A DNA stretch of 64,000 nucleotides from DATCKG01 sp036562385 (GCA_036562385.1 DATCKG010000087.1:1-64000), one strand, 5' to 3'. Shown: positions 33,774-42,674, counted from the stretch's first letter. Numbers and translations: made by a program. Notes: generated from the sequence alone by a model not told the origin.

Positions 33774-36700
33774 TCACCATTCCAACGCCCGCAGGCGGGT
33801 TACCGTTACGCTGACATGGCCTCCCCGCCGCTCCACCCGGCCCAGGGCGGCCAGCGGCGGCCGGGGATCGGTAAAGATCAGATGGCCATAGCGCTGATAG
33901 ACGTCCTCGAACACCGTAAGATCCACCAGTCCGGTCTCGTCCTCCAGGGAGAGAAAGACCACCACCCGACCGCTGCGGGTGGGCGGCCGGTGGGGACGGA
34001 CCGGCACTCCCGCCACCTTGACGAGGGCGCCCCGCTCCGCCTGCTTCACTGCGGCGGCGGTCAGGTAGCCTTCCCGCTCCAGCCGTTCCCGCAGAAAGCG
34101 CATGAAATGCCCCCGCACCATGATCCCCAGGAGTTCATACTCCTTCAGGTACTTTTCCGCCGGGGTGAAGTCGGGCACCGGAGGCCGCCGCTCCTCCAGC
34201 GGCAGCCCGTGCTGCTCCGGCCCTGTCCTGCCGGCCGCGGCCAGCAGCCGGGGAGCCTCCCAGAGCAATTGCCGCCGGTTCGGACAGAGGCTGTCAAACG
34301 CACCGGCCAGGATCAGCGCCTCCAGGCTGCTCCGGGGTACCTGTCCCGCGGTGCGGCGGCAAAAATCGGCCAGATCCCGGAAGGGGCCGGCACGGCGGGC
34401 GGCCAGGATCGCCTCCCGGACCTTCTGGCCCACCCCCTTGACCTGCCGCAGCCCGATGCGGATTGCTTTCCCCAGGGGCGGAAAGGGCGGGCGGTAGGAA
34501 CCCGCCGCGGCCCAGAAGGCCTCCCAGTCCGCAGGCTGCCACGTTTCCACCGTAAAGGCGGCCTCGCTGCGGTTGATGTCCACCGGCAGCAGCCCCACCC
34601 CCCGGCGCCGGGCTTCCTCCGCCAGTGTGTTGATGGGATAGTAGCCCATGGGCTGAGCGGACATCAGGGCGGCAAAGTACTCGGCGGGATAGTACCGTGC
34701 CAGATAAGCCGTCTTGTAGGCCGTATTGGCGAAGGCCGCGGCATGGGCCTCGCAGAAGCCGTAGCTGGCGTAGCCCTGAATATAGGAAAAAATGATGTCT
34801 GCCACCGCCGGGTCCACGCCATTGGCCACCGCCTTTTCCCGGAAGAGCCGGCCGAGGGCCATCATGTCCTCCTGGCGGCGGGCCTTGGTCATCACCCGCC
34901 TGAGCTGATCCGCCTCCCCGGGGGTAAAGCCTGCGATGGCGGTGGCGATCTCGATCACCTGCTCCTGGAAAAGCACCACGCCGTAGGTCTTCTCCAGAAT
35001 CGGCTTCAGCTTGGGGTGCAGGTAGGTAACCTCCTCCTGCCCCTTCCGCCGGGCCAGATAGGGCTCCACCATGTTCCCCTTGATGGGCCCCGGCCGGATG
35101 ATGGCCACACTGGCCACCAGGTCCTCAAACCGGTCCGGCTGCAGCCGGGCCTGCAGGGCCCGCTGGGCCGGGCTTTCCAGCTGAAAGACCCCGATGGACT
35201 CACCGGCGCTCAGCATCTCGTAGACCGCCGGATCTTCCGGAGGGATCCGGTCGTAATCAAACCCGGCGTCAGCCAGCATGTCACTGACATCGGCCACCGC
35301 GCTGAAGGTCCGCAGCGAAAGCAGGTCGAGCTTTACCAGGCCCAGATCCTCGATGTATTCCTTGTCAAACTGACTCACCGCCACGCCCTTGGCCGCGATC
35401 TGCAGGGGTGTCACTTCCAGCAGCGGTCGCCGGGAGATCACCAGACCGCCCAGGTGGGTGCCGATGAACCGGGGAAACCCGGCCACCCGGGCACAGGCCT
35501 CGATGAGCTGCTCGTACTTGTGCCAGGGAATACCGGACTGGCGCAATTCGGGCAGCCGGCCGATGAGTTCAACAATATCATCTGCTCTGGCGTAGTAGGG
35601 CATGCGCTTTGCGATGTAGTCCAGTTCGGCTTCGGAAAAGCCCATCGCCTTGCCCAGATCCCGGATCGCCGAGCGGGCGTGATAGGTATTGTAGGTGCAG
35701 ACAGCGGCCACGCGGTCCCGGCCGTACTTCCGGTAGACGTACTCGGCCACCTCGTCCCGCCGGCGGGCATCGAAATCGATGTCGATGTCCGGCTTCTCCG
35801 CCCGCTCCAGGCTCATGAAGCGCTCAAAGAGCAATCCCCGGCTCCATGCATCCACATCGGTGATAAAGAGGCAGTACGCCACCACCGAATCGGCCGCCGA
35901 CCCCCGGCCTGCACAGCGGATTCCCCGGCTGCGGGCGTAACGGACCACGTCCCAGACCAGCAGGAAGTATTCTTCGTAGCCCAGTTGGGTGATGATGGCC
36001 AACTCGTGCTCCAGCCGGTCCCGCAGCTGGGCCGTCACGCGGCCGTAACGGCGCTGGGCGCCGTCGAAGACCAGTTCCCGCAGGTAGGCAGCGGCGGGGA
36101 TTCCCCCGGGGGTTTCAAAGGCCGGGAAGAGTCGGGCCGTCAGGTCCAGGCTCGGTCTACATTGTTCGGCAATCCGGAGCGTATTGGTGACGGCACCGGG
36201 AAAATCCCGAAACCGTTGGGCCATTTCGGCAGCAGATTTGAAGTAGTTTTCAGCGTTCAGACGTCTTTCTGGATGGGGTTGATCCAGTTTCGTCAGGGTC
36301 CGGACACAAGTCAGCAGGTCGTGAACAAAAAACTCCTCCCGGGTCCGGTAGTGGACATTGGCCGAGGCCACCAGCGGTAGCTTCAGATGCTCGCCCAGAT
36401 CCCGCAGGGCGGCGTGCAGGCTCTGCTCGCCGGGAAGGCGGTCATCCTGCAGTTCCAGGTAGAATCGCCCCGGAAAGAGGGCGGCATAACGCCGGGCGGC
36501 GGCCTCGGCTTCCGCGAGGCGCCCCCGGAGGATCAGCGACGGAATCTCCCCTTTCCGGCAGCCGGAAAGGGCAATAAGGCCTTCCGTATGCCGGGCCAGG
36601 ACGCTGAAGGGAGCCTCCGGTTTCTGCCGGGCATGGCCGGGGGCCAGGGCCAGCAGCCCGCCGGGGGCGTCCTCCGGATCCGCCCCCAGATGAGCCGCCG

Positions 36701-36977
36701 TGATGATCCGGCAGAGATTGGCATATCCCTCCGGTCCGGTGGCCAACAGCGTCAGGTGCCAGCCGCCCTCCAGGGTGACCTCCGCCCCCTGGATGGGCAG
36801 CAAACCCGCGGCAAGGCAACGCTGTTGAAACCTTACCGCACCTGAAACGTTATTATGATCGGTGAGTGCCAGCGCAGGCATCCCCTGAAGCGCTGCCTCC
36901 TCCACCAGCGCATCCAGGCTGGATGCGCCGTCCAGGAAGGAGAACGGCGAATGGACATGCAGATGCACAAATTCCAT
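33774..36977 (-). CDS. dnaE2: Error-prone DNA polymerase III alpha (DnaE2/ImuC-like)
   Basis: A 1067-residue C-family polymerase. The PHP domain starts at MEFVHLHVHSPFSFLDGASS, the DnaE2-type opening; palm catalytic Asp residues lie in KPDIDIDF (396-402). Helix-hairpin-helix (about 860-940) and a C-terminal OB-fold end the protein. It is shorter than replicative DnaE (about 1150-1200), like DnaE2/ImuC. It is the third gene after ImuB-like and DUF6504 genes, so it is probably LexA-controlled. It could instead be a second DnaE-type polymerase; context favours SOS mutagenesis. Confidence 0.9.
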   Translation of the reverse strand: MEFVHLHVHSPFSFLDGASSLDALVEEAALQGMPALALTDHNNVSGAVRFQQRCLAAGLLPIQGAEVTLEGGWHLTLLATGPEGYANLCRIITAAHLGADPEDAPGGLLALAPGHARQKPEAPFSVLARHTEGLIALSGCRKGEIPSLILRGRLAEAEAAARRYAALFPGRFYLELQDDRLPGEQSLHAALRDLGEHLKLPLVASANVHYRTREEFFVHDLLTCVRTLTKLDQPHPERRLNAENYFKSAAEMAQRFRDFPGAVTNTLRIAEQCRPSLDLTARLFPAFETPGGIPAAAYLRELVFDGAQRRYGRVTAQLRDRLEHELAIITQLGYEEYFLLVWDVVRYARSRGIRCAGRGSAADSVVAYCLFITDVDAWSRGLLFERFMSLERAEKPDIDIDFDARRRDEVAEYVYRKYGRDRVAAVCTYNTYHARSAIRDLGKAMGFSEAELDYIAKRMPYYARADDIVELIGRLPELRQSGIPWHKYEQLIEACARVAGFPRFIGTHLGGLVISRRPLLEVTPLQIAAKGVAVSQFDKEYIEDLGLVKLDLLSLRTFSAVADVSDMLADAGFDYDRIPPEDPAVYEMLSAGESIGVFQLESPAQRALQARLQPDRFEDLVASVAIIRPGPIKGNMVEPYLARRKGQEEVTYLHPKLKPILEKTYGVVLFQEQVIEIATAIAGFTPGEADQLRRVMTKARRQEDMMALGRLFREKAVANGVDPAVADIIFSYIQGYASYGFCEAHAAAFANTAYKTAYLARYYPAEYFAALMSAQPMGYYPINTLAEEARRRGVGLLPVDINRSEAAFTVETWQPADWEAFWAAAGSYRPPFPPLGKAIRIGLRQVKGVGQKVREAILAARRAGPFRDLADFCRRTAGQVPRSSLEALILAGAFDSLCPNRRQLLWEAPRLLAAAGRTGPEQHGLPLEERRPPVPDFTPAEKYLKEYELLGIMVRGHFMRFLRERLEREGYLTAAAVKQAERGALVKVAGVPVRPHRPPTRSGRVVVFLSLEDETGLVDLTVFEDVYQRYGHLIFTDPRPPLAALGRVERRGGHVSVTVTRLRALEW

Positions 36978-37035
36978 CGTGATCCCCTTCGCCCTGCGGC
37001 GGTCCGAGCCGGACCGCAAAGAAGGATCTGCGCCA

Positions 37036-37284
37036 TTAGTCGTAGGATTTATACAAAAACCACCGACCGTTCGGTATTTCCCGGGTGAGTTCATAGACGC
37101 CGCCCGCGGCCGTGACCACCCGATAGGTTTCCCGCTCCGGTTCCTGTTCCCACCAGCGCCCTGTTTCCAGCCAGTGATCCAGGACGTGGGAGATCCGGAC
37201 GAAGCGGCCGCGATCGCGGAAGGCCCGGGGAACGCCGTCCGGCCCGATGGTCACCTCCACAGGCCGGTTGATGATCCGGGACAT
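37036..37284 (-). CDS. DUF6504 family small protein
   Basis: An 82-residue protein (MSRIINRPVEVTIGPDGVPRAF, ending NGRWFLYKSYD). DUF6504 proteins accompany ImuB/DnaE2 genes in actinobacteria and related Firmicutes. The ATG overlaps the imuB-like stop by one base (TAATG), which suggests translational coupling and a role in the same mutasome. Function is unknown. Confidence 0.8.
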   Translation of the reverse strand: MSRIINRPVEVTIGPDGVPRAFRDRGRFVRISHVLDHWLETGRWWEQEPERETYRVVTAAGGVYELTREIPNGRWFLYKSYD

Positions 37285-38561
37285 TACGGATGCACCCACC
37301 TGAAGGGATCCGCAAACTGCAGCATCTGCTCCCGCCAGGAAAGGTCCTGCCGGGGCCCCAGGCCCACCAGGCGCGGCGGAAATCGCTCCTGGAGCAATAG
37401 CAGCGCCTGCTGCAGCCGCCCCTCCCGCTGCCGCCGGAGGGCATCATCCCAGAGGTTGAGCTGCAGATGGGGCATGGGGCCGATCTGGCTCAGGCGCAGG
37501 GTCACGGCGCTGACGGCGGGTTCCTGTCCCTCCGGGGCGCCGCGGGAAGCCGCTTCCTCCAGCGCCTGGGCCAGCAGCCGCTGCAGCGCCTGCTGAATGG
37601 GATAGGGGGCCTGCTGCAACCTGGGTAAGGTCCGCTCCACCTCCACCCGGGTACCCCCTGGCAGTTCCAGCACCAGCGCTACCTGCTGGCAGCCCTCTTC
37701 CTTCTCCGCCAGCCGCCGGGACAGGACTGCAGCCCACCGGTTCACCGCCTGCTCCAGGCGGTCCCGATCCCGCAGTTCCGGCGTGAAGGACACCCGGTGT
37801 TCCAGCGCCCGGGGCGGATAGCAGGGACGGACCGGCTCGGGATCCACGCCCCGGCTCCAGCGGAAGACCTGCCGGCCCAGCGGCCCCAGTTGCCGCACCC
37901 ACTCGTCCTCCGGCAACTGGGCTGCCTCCCCGATGCGCCGCAGCCCCAGGCGCTTGATCCGCTGCAGCACGTCGGCAGGTACAGGCAGGTAGTCCACCGG
38001 CAGGCCGGCCAGGAACGGCGCCTCCTGGCCGGGCTGCACAAAGGCGGCGGTGACGGGCCGGCCCTGGCCCGGGAGGCCGGGCCGCCGCTGCAGCCACCCT
38101 TCCCGGCAGGTTCTGGCCGCCGCCCGGGCCACCAGGCGGGAGGAACCCACCCCGGCAAACGCGACGAATCCGTAAGCCGCCGACAGTTCCTGCAGGCAGG
38201 CCACCTCCGCACGCAGCGCCTCCGTGATCTCCTTTCCCGGATGGGGCAGCACCAGGAAAAGCTGGTGCGGTTCCACCGGCTCCACATAAGGGACATGGGT
38301 CAGGCAGCGGTCCCACCAGGACCGGGCAAACCGCTTTCCCTCGATCTCCCTCTGATCCACGCAGACAGCCTGGGGCACATCCCGCAGCACCTGGCGGGCC
38401 GGCGCCTCTGGCACCAGCCCGGCTGCAAAGGCCTGCCGGCAGCCGTCCACCACGCGGCCTTCCCGGAGCACCACCACGGGCCGATCCGCCGGAACGAGCC
38501 CTGCCTGCCGGGCCGCTGCGGCATACAGCCCCTGTACTTCCAGAAAGCAGACCCACTGCAT
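37284..38561 (-). CDS. imuB: ImuB-like catalytically inactive Y-family polymerase
   Basis: A 425-residue Y-family fold that lacks both catalytic motifs. The first metal-site region reads VCFLEVQGLYAAAA (no DxD) and the SxDE region reads PVEPHQ (about 95-100). The finger/little-finger regions (LQRIKRLGLRRIGEAAQLPEDE, RALEHRVSFTPE) are retained. A beta-clamp-binding motif QLNLW is at 367-371. These are features of ImuB, which recruits DnaE2/ImuC to the clamp. The ATG at 38561 follows GGAAGGGG. It is the first gene of the cassette, under a LexA-boxed promoter. Confidence 0.85.
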   Translation of the reverse strand: MQWVCFLEVQGLYAAAARQAGLVPADRPVVVLREGRVVDGCRQAFAAGLVPEAPARQVLRDVPQAVCVDQREIEGKRFARSWWDRCLTHVPYVEPVEPHQLFLVLPHPGKEITEALRAEVACLQELSAAYGFVAFAGVGSSRLVARAAARTCREGWLQRRPGLPGQGRPVTAAFVQPGQEAPFLAGLPVDYLPVPADVLQRIKRLGLRRIGEAAQLPEDEWVRQLGPLGRQVFRWSRGVDPEPVRPCYPPRALEHRVSFTPELRDRDRLEQAVNRWAAVLSRRLAEKEEGCQQVALVLELPGGTRVEVERTLPRLQQAPYPIQQALQRLLAQALEEAASRGAPEGQEPAVSAVTLRLSQIGPMPHLQLNLWDDALRRQREGRLQQALLLLQERFPPRLVGLGPRQDLSWREQMLQFADPFRWVHP

Positions 38562-38608
38562 GCCCCTTCCCTCTCTTCGGAAGTTGGATGGCGTGAATAG
38601 CGGGGGTT

Positions 38609-38639
38609 CGAACAAATGTTCGCTACGAACATAAGTTCT
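38609..38639 (-). promoter_or_regulatory. Two LexA (DinR) boxes upstream of the mutagenesis cassette
   Basis: CGAACAAATGTTCG (38609-38622) is a perfect Bacillus-type LexA box (CGAACrnryGTTyG). A second copy, CGAACATAAGTTCT (38626-38639), differs at the last base. Centres are 17 bases apart. Both lie immediately downstream of the -10, over the start region, where bound LexA would block initiation. Confidence 0.9.
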
Positions 38640-38647
38640 GTGCTCCC

Positions 38648-38677
38648 ATTTTAGGCCCCATCCCGGAAGGGTGTCAA
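38648..38677 (-). promoter_or_regulatory. Sigma-A promoter of imuB-like operon
   Basis: Minus-strand TTGACA (38672-38677) and TAAAAT (38648-38653), 18-base spacing. It is SOS-regulated by the adjacent LexA boxes. Confidence 0.85.
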
Positions 38678-38704
38678 GGCCATGCAAACCCTTTTCCTTT
38701 CCAA

Positions 38705-38733
38705 TTGACGGAAGGAGAATCGAAGAGTATACT
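38705..38733 (+). promoter_or_regulatory. Divergent sigma-A promoter for glycosyltransferase
   Basis: TTGACG (38705-38710) and TATACT (38728-38733), 17-base spacing, about 95 bases ahead of the GT2 start. Its -35 is only 27 bases from the -35 of the SOS promoter, so the two face away from each other. Confidence 0.8.
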
Positions 38734-38827
38734 CCGTTGGGGATTTCCGCGTTCCCTTCCCTCAAGGGCCGCAGTTCGGACTTCGGGTTGAGAACAGTTC
38801 CGGTACAAGTCGAGGAGGACAAGCACT

Positions 38828-40780
38828 GTGACCACTGCACAATGGATCTACGTGATTCTGCTTGTGATATACGCCGGCCTGTTTGTGATCTTCAGCCGGG
38901 TATTTTACTGGAAATATTATGCTTACAAATATTACTATACCCGGCGTCCCAGCGGGCTTTCGGAGGACCTGATCGCCGATCTGGCCCGCCGGACGAACCA
39001 GGACATCCCACGCTTTTCGATCTTCGTCCCTGCCCGTAACGAAGCGGACGTAATCGAACGAACCATCGATCACCTGGCCCACCTGCACTACTCGCCCGAC
39101 CACTACGAGGTGCTGATCGTCACCGATGAGAAGGAGGCCCAGGCTGCGGCGGAAGAGCGCAAGCACATCCGCTCCGCCCTGGTCACCGCCCTGACGGAGG
39201 GCGGTCCCTGGCCTCACGGTGAGCGGCACGAGGCCGTGCTGGTGGCCCTCCTGAGCCGGCTCTCCCTGGAGGAGGCCGAATTGGCAGGGAAGAAGGCCGG
39301 TCCGTATCTGAGCGTACGGGAGATCCTTAATCTCCCGCCGCATCAGCGCCAGCAGATCCTGCAGGAGATCTCCCAGACCCTTCTGGCCGGCCGCGGGCGC
39401 TTCGACCAGGAGCGGTTTTATCAGAGCATCCGGCGCACCCTCCCCCATGCCTCTGAACGGGAGATCGCACAGCTTTACCCTGTCTTCCTCAGCTTTGCCA
39501 TCCCCACCGTCATGGCGGCAGCCGAACTGAAGGACGTCCATCCCGACCGGCTGCTGGCCAGGATGCTGTCCGAAGCGGCCCAGGCTCGCCAGCCTCTCAC
39601 CCAGAAGGTGCTGACCGCCCTGGCTGAAACCGTCAGCAGCCGGGTGGTCCGCCGGATCCGCAACGCCTCCCCGGAGGTCCTGGATCAGTGGGTGGCAGAG
39701 GCATGTGCGGCAGCCCTGCCCACCACCCAGGAGATCGTGGAGCGCAAGCGGCGGGAGTTCGCCGCCCGGCGCGACCTGCCGGCCCTCAAGCACGTGATCG
39801 TTCCCTGGGACTTCGACGGCCATGTGGGCGGCGTCTGCACCGGGCGGTTCGTGCCTTCCACCAAAGGCCGCGCCCTGAACTACGCCTTCCGTTTCGCCGA
39901 CGAGCGCTCCGTGATGTGGGGGTTTTACGACGCCGAAAGCCGCCCGCACCGGGATGTGCTCCTGTATGTCGCATGGCGCCGCCTGCTGGACGGCGACAAG
40001 TTCCAGATCGCCCAGGGACCTGTGCTGCAGGTCCGCAACTTCTGGAAAAACGGCCCGATCTGCAAGATCGCCGGCCTCTACCAGGCCGTATCCCACGAGT
40101 GGCAGATTCCTTACCAGCTCCGGTCTGTGCCCGTGATCGGCGGCACCAACTTCTATATCACCCGGGATCTGATGCTCAAGATCGGTGGCTTCGACAGCAC
40201 GGTGCTCTCGGAGGACATGGAACTGGGCATCCGCGCCTGGATGAAGGGCGACGCCTGGCCGGAGTTCCTGCCCTATCCTTCCTCTGAGCAAACGCCGGCC
40301 ACGGTGCGGGCCTTCTTCCGGCAGCGGCTGCGCTGGGGCACTGGGTATCTGCAGGTCTACGAAAAAATGAAAACAGACCCCACCTTCCCGGAGGACCGGA
40401 GGAAGCGCCTCCTCCGGACCTGCTGGTGGCAGGGTCAATTCTCCTGGACGTTCTTCCAGGGCGTTGCCTTGCTCCCCATCGTCGTGACCATCCTGTATTA
40501 CAAGGGCCTGATCGATCCCTCCGGCGTTCCGCTGAAGTTCCGCATCCCGTTCCACCTGCTGGCACCGATCTATCTGGCCTTCACGTTCTACTGCTACTAT
40601 CACTTCCGCGAATACATGGACAGCGCCCCGCGGCACGTGCAGCTGGCAGGGCTGACCCAGCTTTTCCTGCTGCCCGTCTCCGCCTTCTTCCTGCCTCTGC
40701 CTTACAGCACCTCCCTGGTGCTGAAGCTGATCGGCCGGCAGCCCAAGGGCTGGGTCAAGACTCCCCGGACGCGGGAGTAG
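38828..40780 (+). CDS. Family 2 glycosyltransferase with large internal insertion
   Basis: A 650-residue membrane glycosyltransferase: N-terminal helix (8-24), GT-A domain opening FSIFVPARNEADV (63-75), and VLIVTD at 95-100. A helical insertion of about 200 residues (about 105-300) separates the first half from STKGRALNYAF (344-354). The second half has DAE (368-370), LSEDMELGIRAW (SED 461-463) and QRLRW (499-503), then several membrane helices. It probably makes a polysaccharide or glycolipid; the substrate is unknown. The GTG follows GAGGAGG. Its 3' end overlaps the convergent RluA gene by 26 bases. Confidence 0.85.
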   Translation: MTTAQWIYVILLVIYAGLFVIFSRVFYWKYYAYKYYYTRRPSGLSEDLIADLARRTNQDIPRFSIFVPARNEADVIERTIDHLAHLHYSPDHYEVLIVTDEKEAQAAAEERKHIRSALVTALTEGGPWPHGERHEAVLVALLSRLSLEEAELAGKKAGPYLSVREILNLPPHQRQQILQEISQTLLAGRGRFDQERFYQSIRRTLPHASEREIAQLYPVFLSFAIPTVMAAAELKDVHPDRLLARMLSEAAQARQPLTQKVLTALAETVSSRVVRRIRNASPEVLDQWVAEACAAALPTTQEIVERKRREFAARRDLPALKHVIVPWDFDGHVGGVCTGRFVPSTKGRALNYAFRFADERSVMWGFYDAESRPHRDVLLYVAWRRLLDGDKFQIAQGPVLQVRNFWKNGPICKIAGLYQAVSHEWQIPYQLRSVPVIGGTNFYITRDLMLKIGGFDSTVLSEDMELGIRAWMKGDAWPEFLPYPSSEQTPATVRAFFRQRLRWGTGYLQVYEKMKTDPTFPEDRRKRLLRTCWWQGQFSWTFFQGVALLPIVVTILYYKGLIDPSGVPLKFRIPFHLLAPIYLAFTFYCYYHFREYMDSAPRHVQLAGLTQLFLLPVSAFFLPLPYSTSLVLKLIGRQPKGWVKTPRTRE

Positions 40781-41783
40781 CGTCCAACGCTTGCTCCAGC
40801 GCCACCAGGTCCGGAGGGAGGGGCGACGTAAACGCCAGCCGCTCTCCGGTGACCGGGTGGACAAACACCAGCGAGGCGGCGTGGAGCGCCTGCCGGGGCG
40901 CCATCCGCCCGTCTCCGTACAGCCGGTCGCCCAGGAGCGGGTGGCCCAGGTGGGCCATGTGCACCCGAATCTGATGGGTCCGGCCGGTTTCCAACCGAAG
41001 ACGGACCTTGGTGGCCGAGGGCCAGCGCCGCAGCACCTCCCAGTGGGTGACGGCGGGCTGGCCTTCGGCTTTCCAGTCCTCCCGCAGCACCTGGCCCCGG
41101 GCCTCCGCCTCCTTCAGCAGCGCCTCCTGCTCCGGCGTCCGGGGTCCCACCGCCACCTCCCGGGCCACCGGATGGCCCCAGACCCGCCGGATGGGCACCG
41201 ACACCGTACCCCTGTCCGGATGCAGGGCCCCGGCCACATACGCGATGTAGTGGCGGTCCAGCTTATGCTGCTCCAGTTCCCGGGCCAGGAGGCTGGCCAC
41301 GGCGGGGTCCTTGGCAAAGAGGACCAGCCCGGAGGTGTCCCGGTCCAGCCGCTGAACCGGCCGGACCACCGCGTCCTCTCCCTGCTGCTGCAGGTGGTAG
41401 GCCACCCCGTTGGCCAGGGTGCCGCTCACGTAATCCCGGACCGGATGGACCACCTGGCCCGGCGGCTTGTCCACCACCAGCAAGTACCGGTCCTCATAGA
41501 TCACGGTGATGGGCACCGGTTCGGGGGCCACCCGCCCCTCCGCCGGCAGGCGAAGCTCCACCACCTCCCCGCCCTGCAGCCGCTGAGAGGTGCGGGCCGG
41601 CTGGCCGTTGACGTAGAGTCCCCCGGCGGTCTTGACCCGCCGGACCAGCGTGCGGGAAAGCCGCAGCCGGTCATACAAGAACTTTCCCAACGTGATTCCC
41701 CCGTCCTGGGGTGGAACCACGTACTCCACCGCCTTCACCTCCAGATCTTCCCAGTGCCCCGCCGCCTTCTGCACGTGGACCAT
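40755..41783 (-). CDS. RluA-family pseudouridine synthase
   Basis: A 342-residue rRNA/tRNA pseudouridine synthase. The S4 domain is at about 28-90 (LGKFLYDRLRLSRTLVRRVKTAGGLYVNG). The catalytic domain has RPVQRLDRDTSGLVLFAK, in which the Asp attacks the uridine, and LETGRTHQIRVHMAHLGHPLLGD. The RluD/YlyB-type target cannot be set by sequence. It is convergent with the GT2 gene, and their coding ends overlap. Confidence 0.93.
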   Translation of the reverse strand: MVHVQKAAGHWEDLEVKAVEYVVPPQDGGITLGKFLYDRLRLSRTLVRRVKTAGGLYVNGQPARTSQRLQGGEVVELRLPAEGRVAPEPVPITVIYEDRYLLVVDKPPGQVVHPVRDYVSGTLANGVAYHLQQQGEDAVVRPVQRLDRDTSGLVLFAKDPAVASLLARELEQHKLDRHYIAYVAGALHPDRGTVSVPIRRVWGHPVAREVAVGPRTPEQEALLKEAEARGQVLREDWKAEGQPAVTHWEVLRRWPSATKVRLRLETGRTHQIRVHMAHLGHPLLGDRLYGDGRMAPRQALHAASLVFVHPVTGERLAFTSPLPPDLVALEQALDATPASGES

Positions 41784-41876
41784 GCTCCGCGGGAAACGGA
41801 GCCTGCCCGATTGGCACCGAGGCTGGACATTGGGTCTTTCTTACAGTACGATAAGCATAAGGAAGCGGAAAAGGGG

Positions 41877-42092
41877 GTGCCCGCTGTTTTCAATATCGGC
41901 TTCGGGGAGCTGGTCATCATCCTGCTGGTCGCCCTGGTAATCTTCGGGCCCCAGAAGCTGCCGGAGCTGGGCCGCAGCCTGGGCCAGGGGATCCGGGAGT
42001 TCCGCCGGGCGACCCAGTCCCTCACCGAAGAGGTTACCCGTGCCACCCTCGAAAAGCCGGAAACCAGGCAACCTCCGCAGAACGAGCCGTAG
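41877..42092 (+). CDS. tatA: Sec-independent protein translocase TatA
   Basis: A 71-residue protein: FNIGFGELVIILLVALVIFGPQKLPELGRSLGQGIREF is the TatA/E membrane helix, hinge and amphipathic helix, followed by a charged tail. It forms the pore of the twin-arginine pathway for folded proteins. The GTG at 41877 sits in a GGAAG...AAGGGG context. No tatC lies beside it in this window. Confidence 0.93.
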   Translation: MPAVFNIGFGELVIILLVALVIFGPQKLPELGRSLGQGIREFRRATQSLTEEVTRATLEKPETRQPPQNEP

Positions 42093-42130
42093 CCTGGCCC
42101 CCCGCGCGCGGCGGCCAGGAGCGTGGAAAA

Positions 42131-42157
42131 GCCGGACCCACAGGTCCGGCCTGTTTT
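42131..42157. terminator. Bidirectional terminator between tatA and membrane protein gene
   Basis: An 8-bp stem GCCGGACC/GGTCCGGC (42131-42138 with 42143-42150) is flanked by TTTTT on the plus strand and TTTT on the minus strand. It ends both convergent genes. Confidence 0.88.
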
Positions 42158-42162
42158 TCACC

Positions 42163-42567
42163 TTACGATCCGATGCGACGACCCAGGGGTGCCCGTACCG
42201 GTCCGGGGGCGGAGTCCCCTGCCTCTGCCTCCCGGTTCCGGCGCCGGTTGCACAGCGGAAGCCAGGTGACGGCGGCACCCACGGCTGTCACGTAGCAGGC
42301 CCAGGCAGCCGCGAACCACCGCATCTCCTGCAGGCTGTACAGAATGGCCAGGATCCCGGCGACCATCAGGATGTGCCCCGCCCTGGGCCGGGGCCAGCGG
42401 TCCGCCGTGGCGCTGAGCAGGAGCCAGGAAGCCGGCACCACCGGGCTCAGCACGGCCCCCACCACGGCGAACTCAAGCGGTGTGGGGGCCAGCCACGGCA
42501 GGAACGCCATGCCAGTGGCAGAGCAGGCCATCAGGACGCAGCCCAAGCCGTAGAGAATGGCCCTCAT
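42163..42567 (-). CDS. Small four-helix membrane protein, unknown
   Basis: A 134-residue protein with about four hydrophobic segments (2-24, 31-52, 65-80, 86-104) and a polar Arg-rich C-terminus. No family is recognised. The ATG follows GGGGGTAGGT, about 30 bases after a good promoter. It is monocistronic between tatA and an M42 peptidase. Confidence 0.7.
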   Translation of the reverse strand: MRAILYGLGCVLMACSATGMAFLPWLAPTPLEFAVVGAVLSPVVPASWLLLSATADRWPRPRAGHILMVAGILAILYSLQEMRWFAAAWACYVTAVGAAVTWLPLCNRRRNREAEAGDSAPGPVRAPLGRRIGS

Positions 42568-42603
42568 GTGACCTACCCCCAGTCGCTGAATCTTTCGAAC
42601 AAC

Positions 42604-42632
42604 AGTATACCGCGTTTGCCGCTCTGTTCCAA
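42604..42632 (-). promoter_or_regulatory. Sigma-A promoter for the four-helix membrane protein
   Basis: Minus-strand TTGGAA (42627-42632), 17-base spacer, TATACT (42604-42609). Confidence 0.7.
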
Positions 42633-42645
42633 CGGAACCGTACAG

Positions 42646-42674
42646 TTTCAGACAAGAGAGTCCTGTGGTACAAT
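42646..42674 (+). promoter_or_regulatory. Promoter for M42 peptidase-phosphatase pair
   Basis: TTTCAG (42646-42651), 17-base spacer, TACAAT (42669-42674). The -10 is strong and the -35 weak. It starts 35 bases before the peptidase TTG. Confidence 0.55.

Noticed and set aside
33732..36380. Plus-strand open frame of 882 codons opposite dnaE2
   Set aside because: Antisense shadow of the polymerase gene with no recognisable domain.
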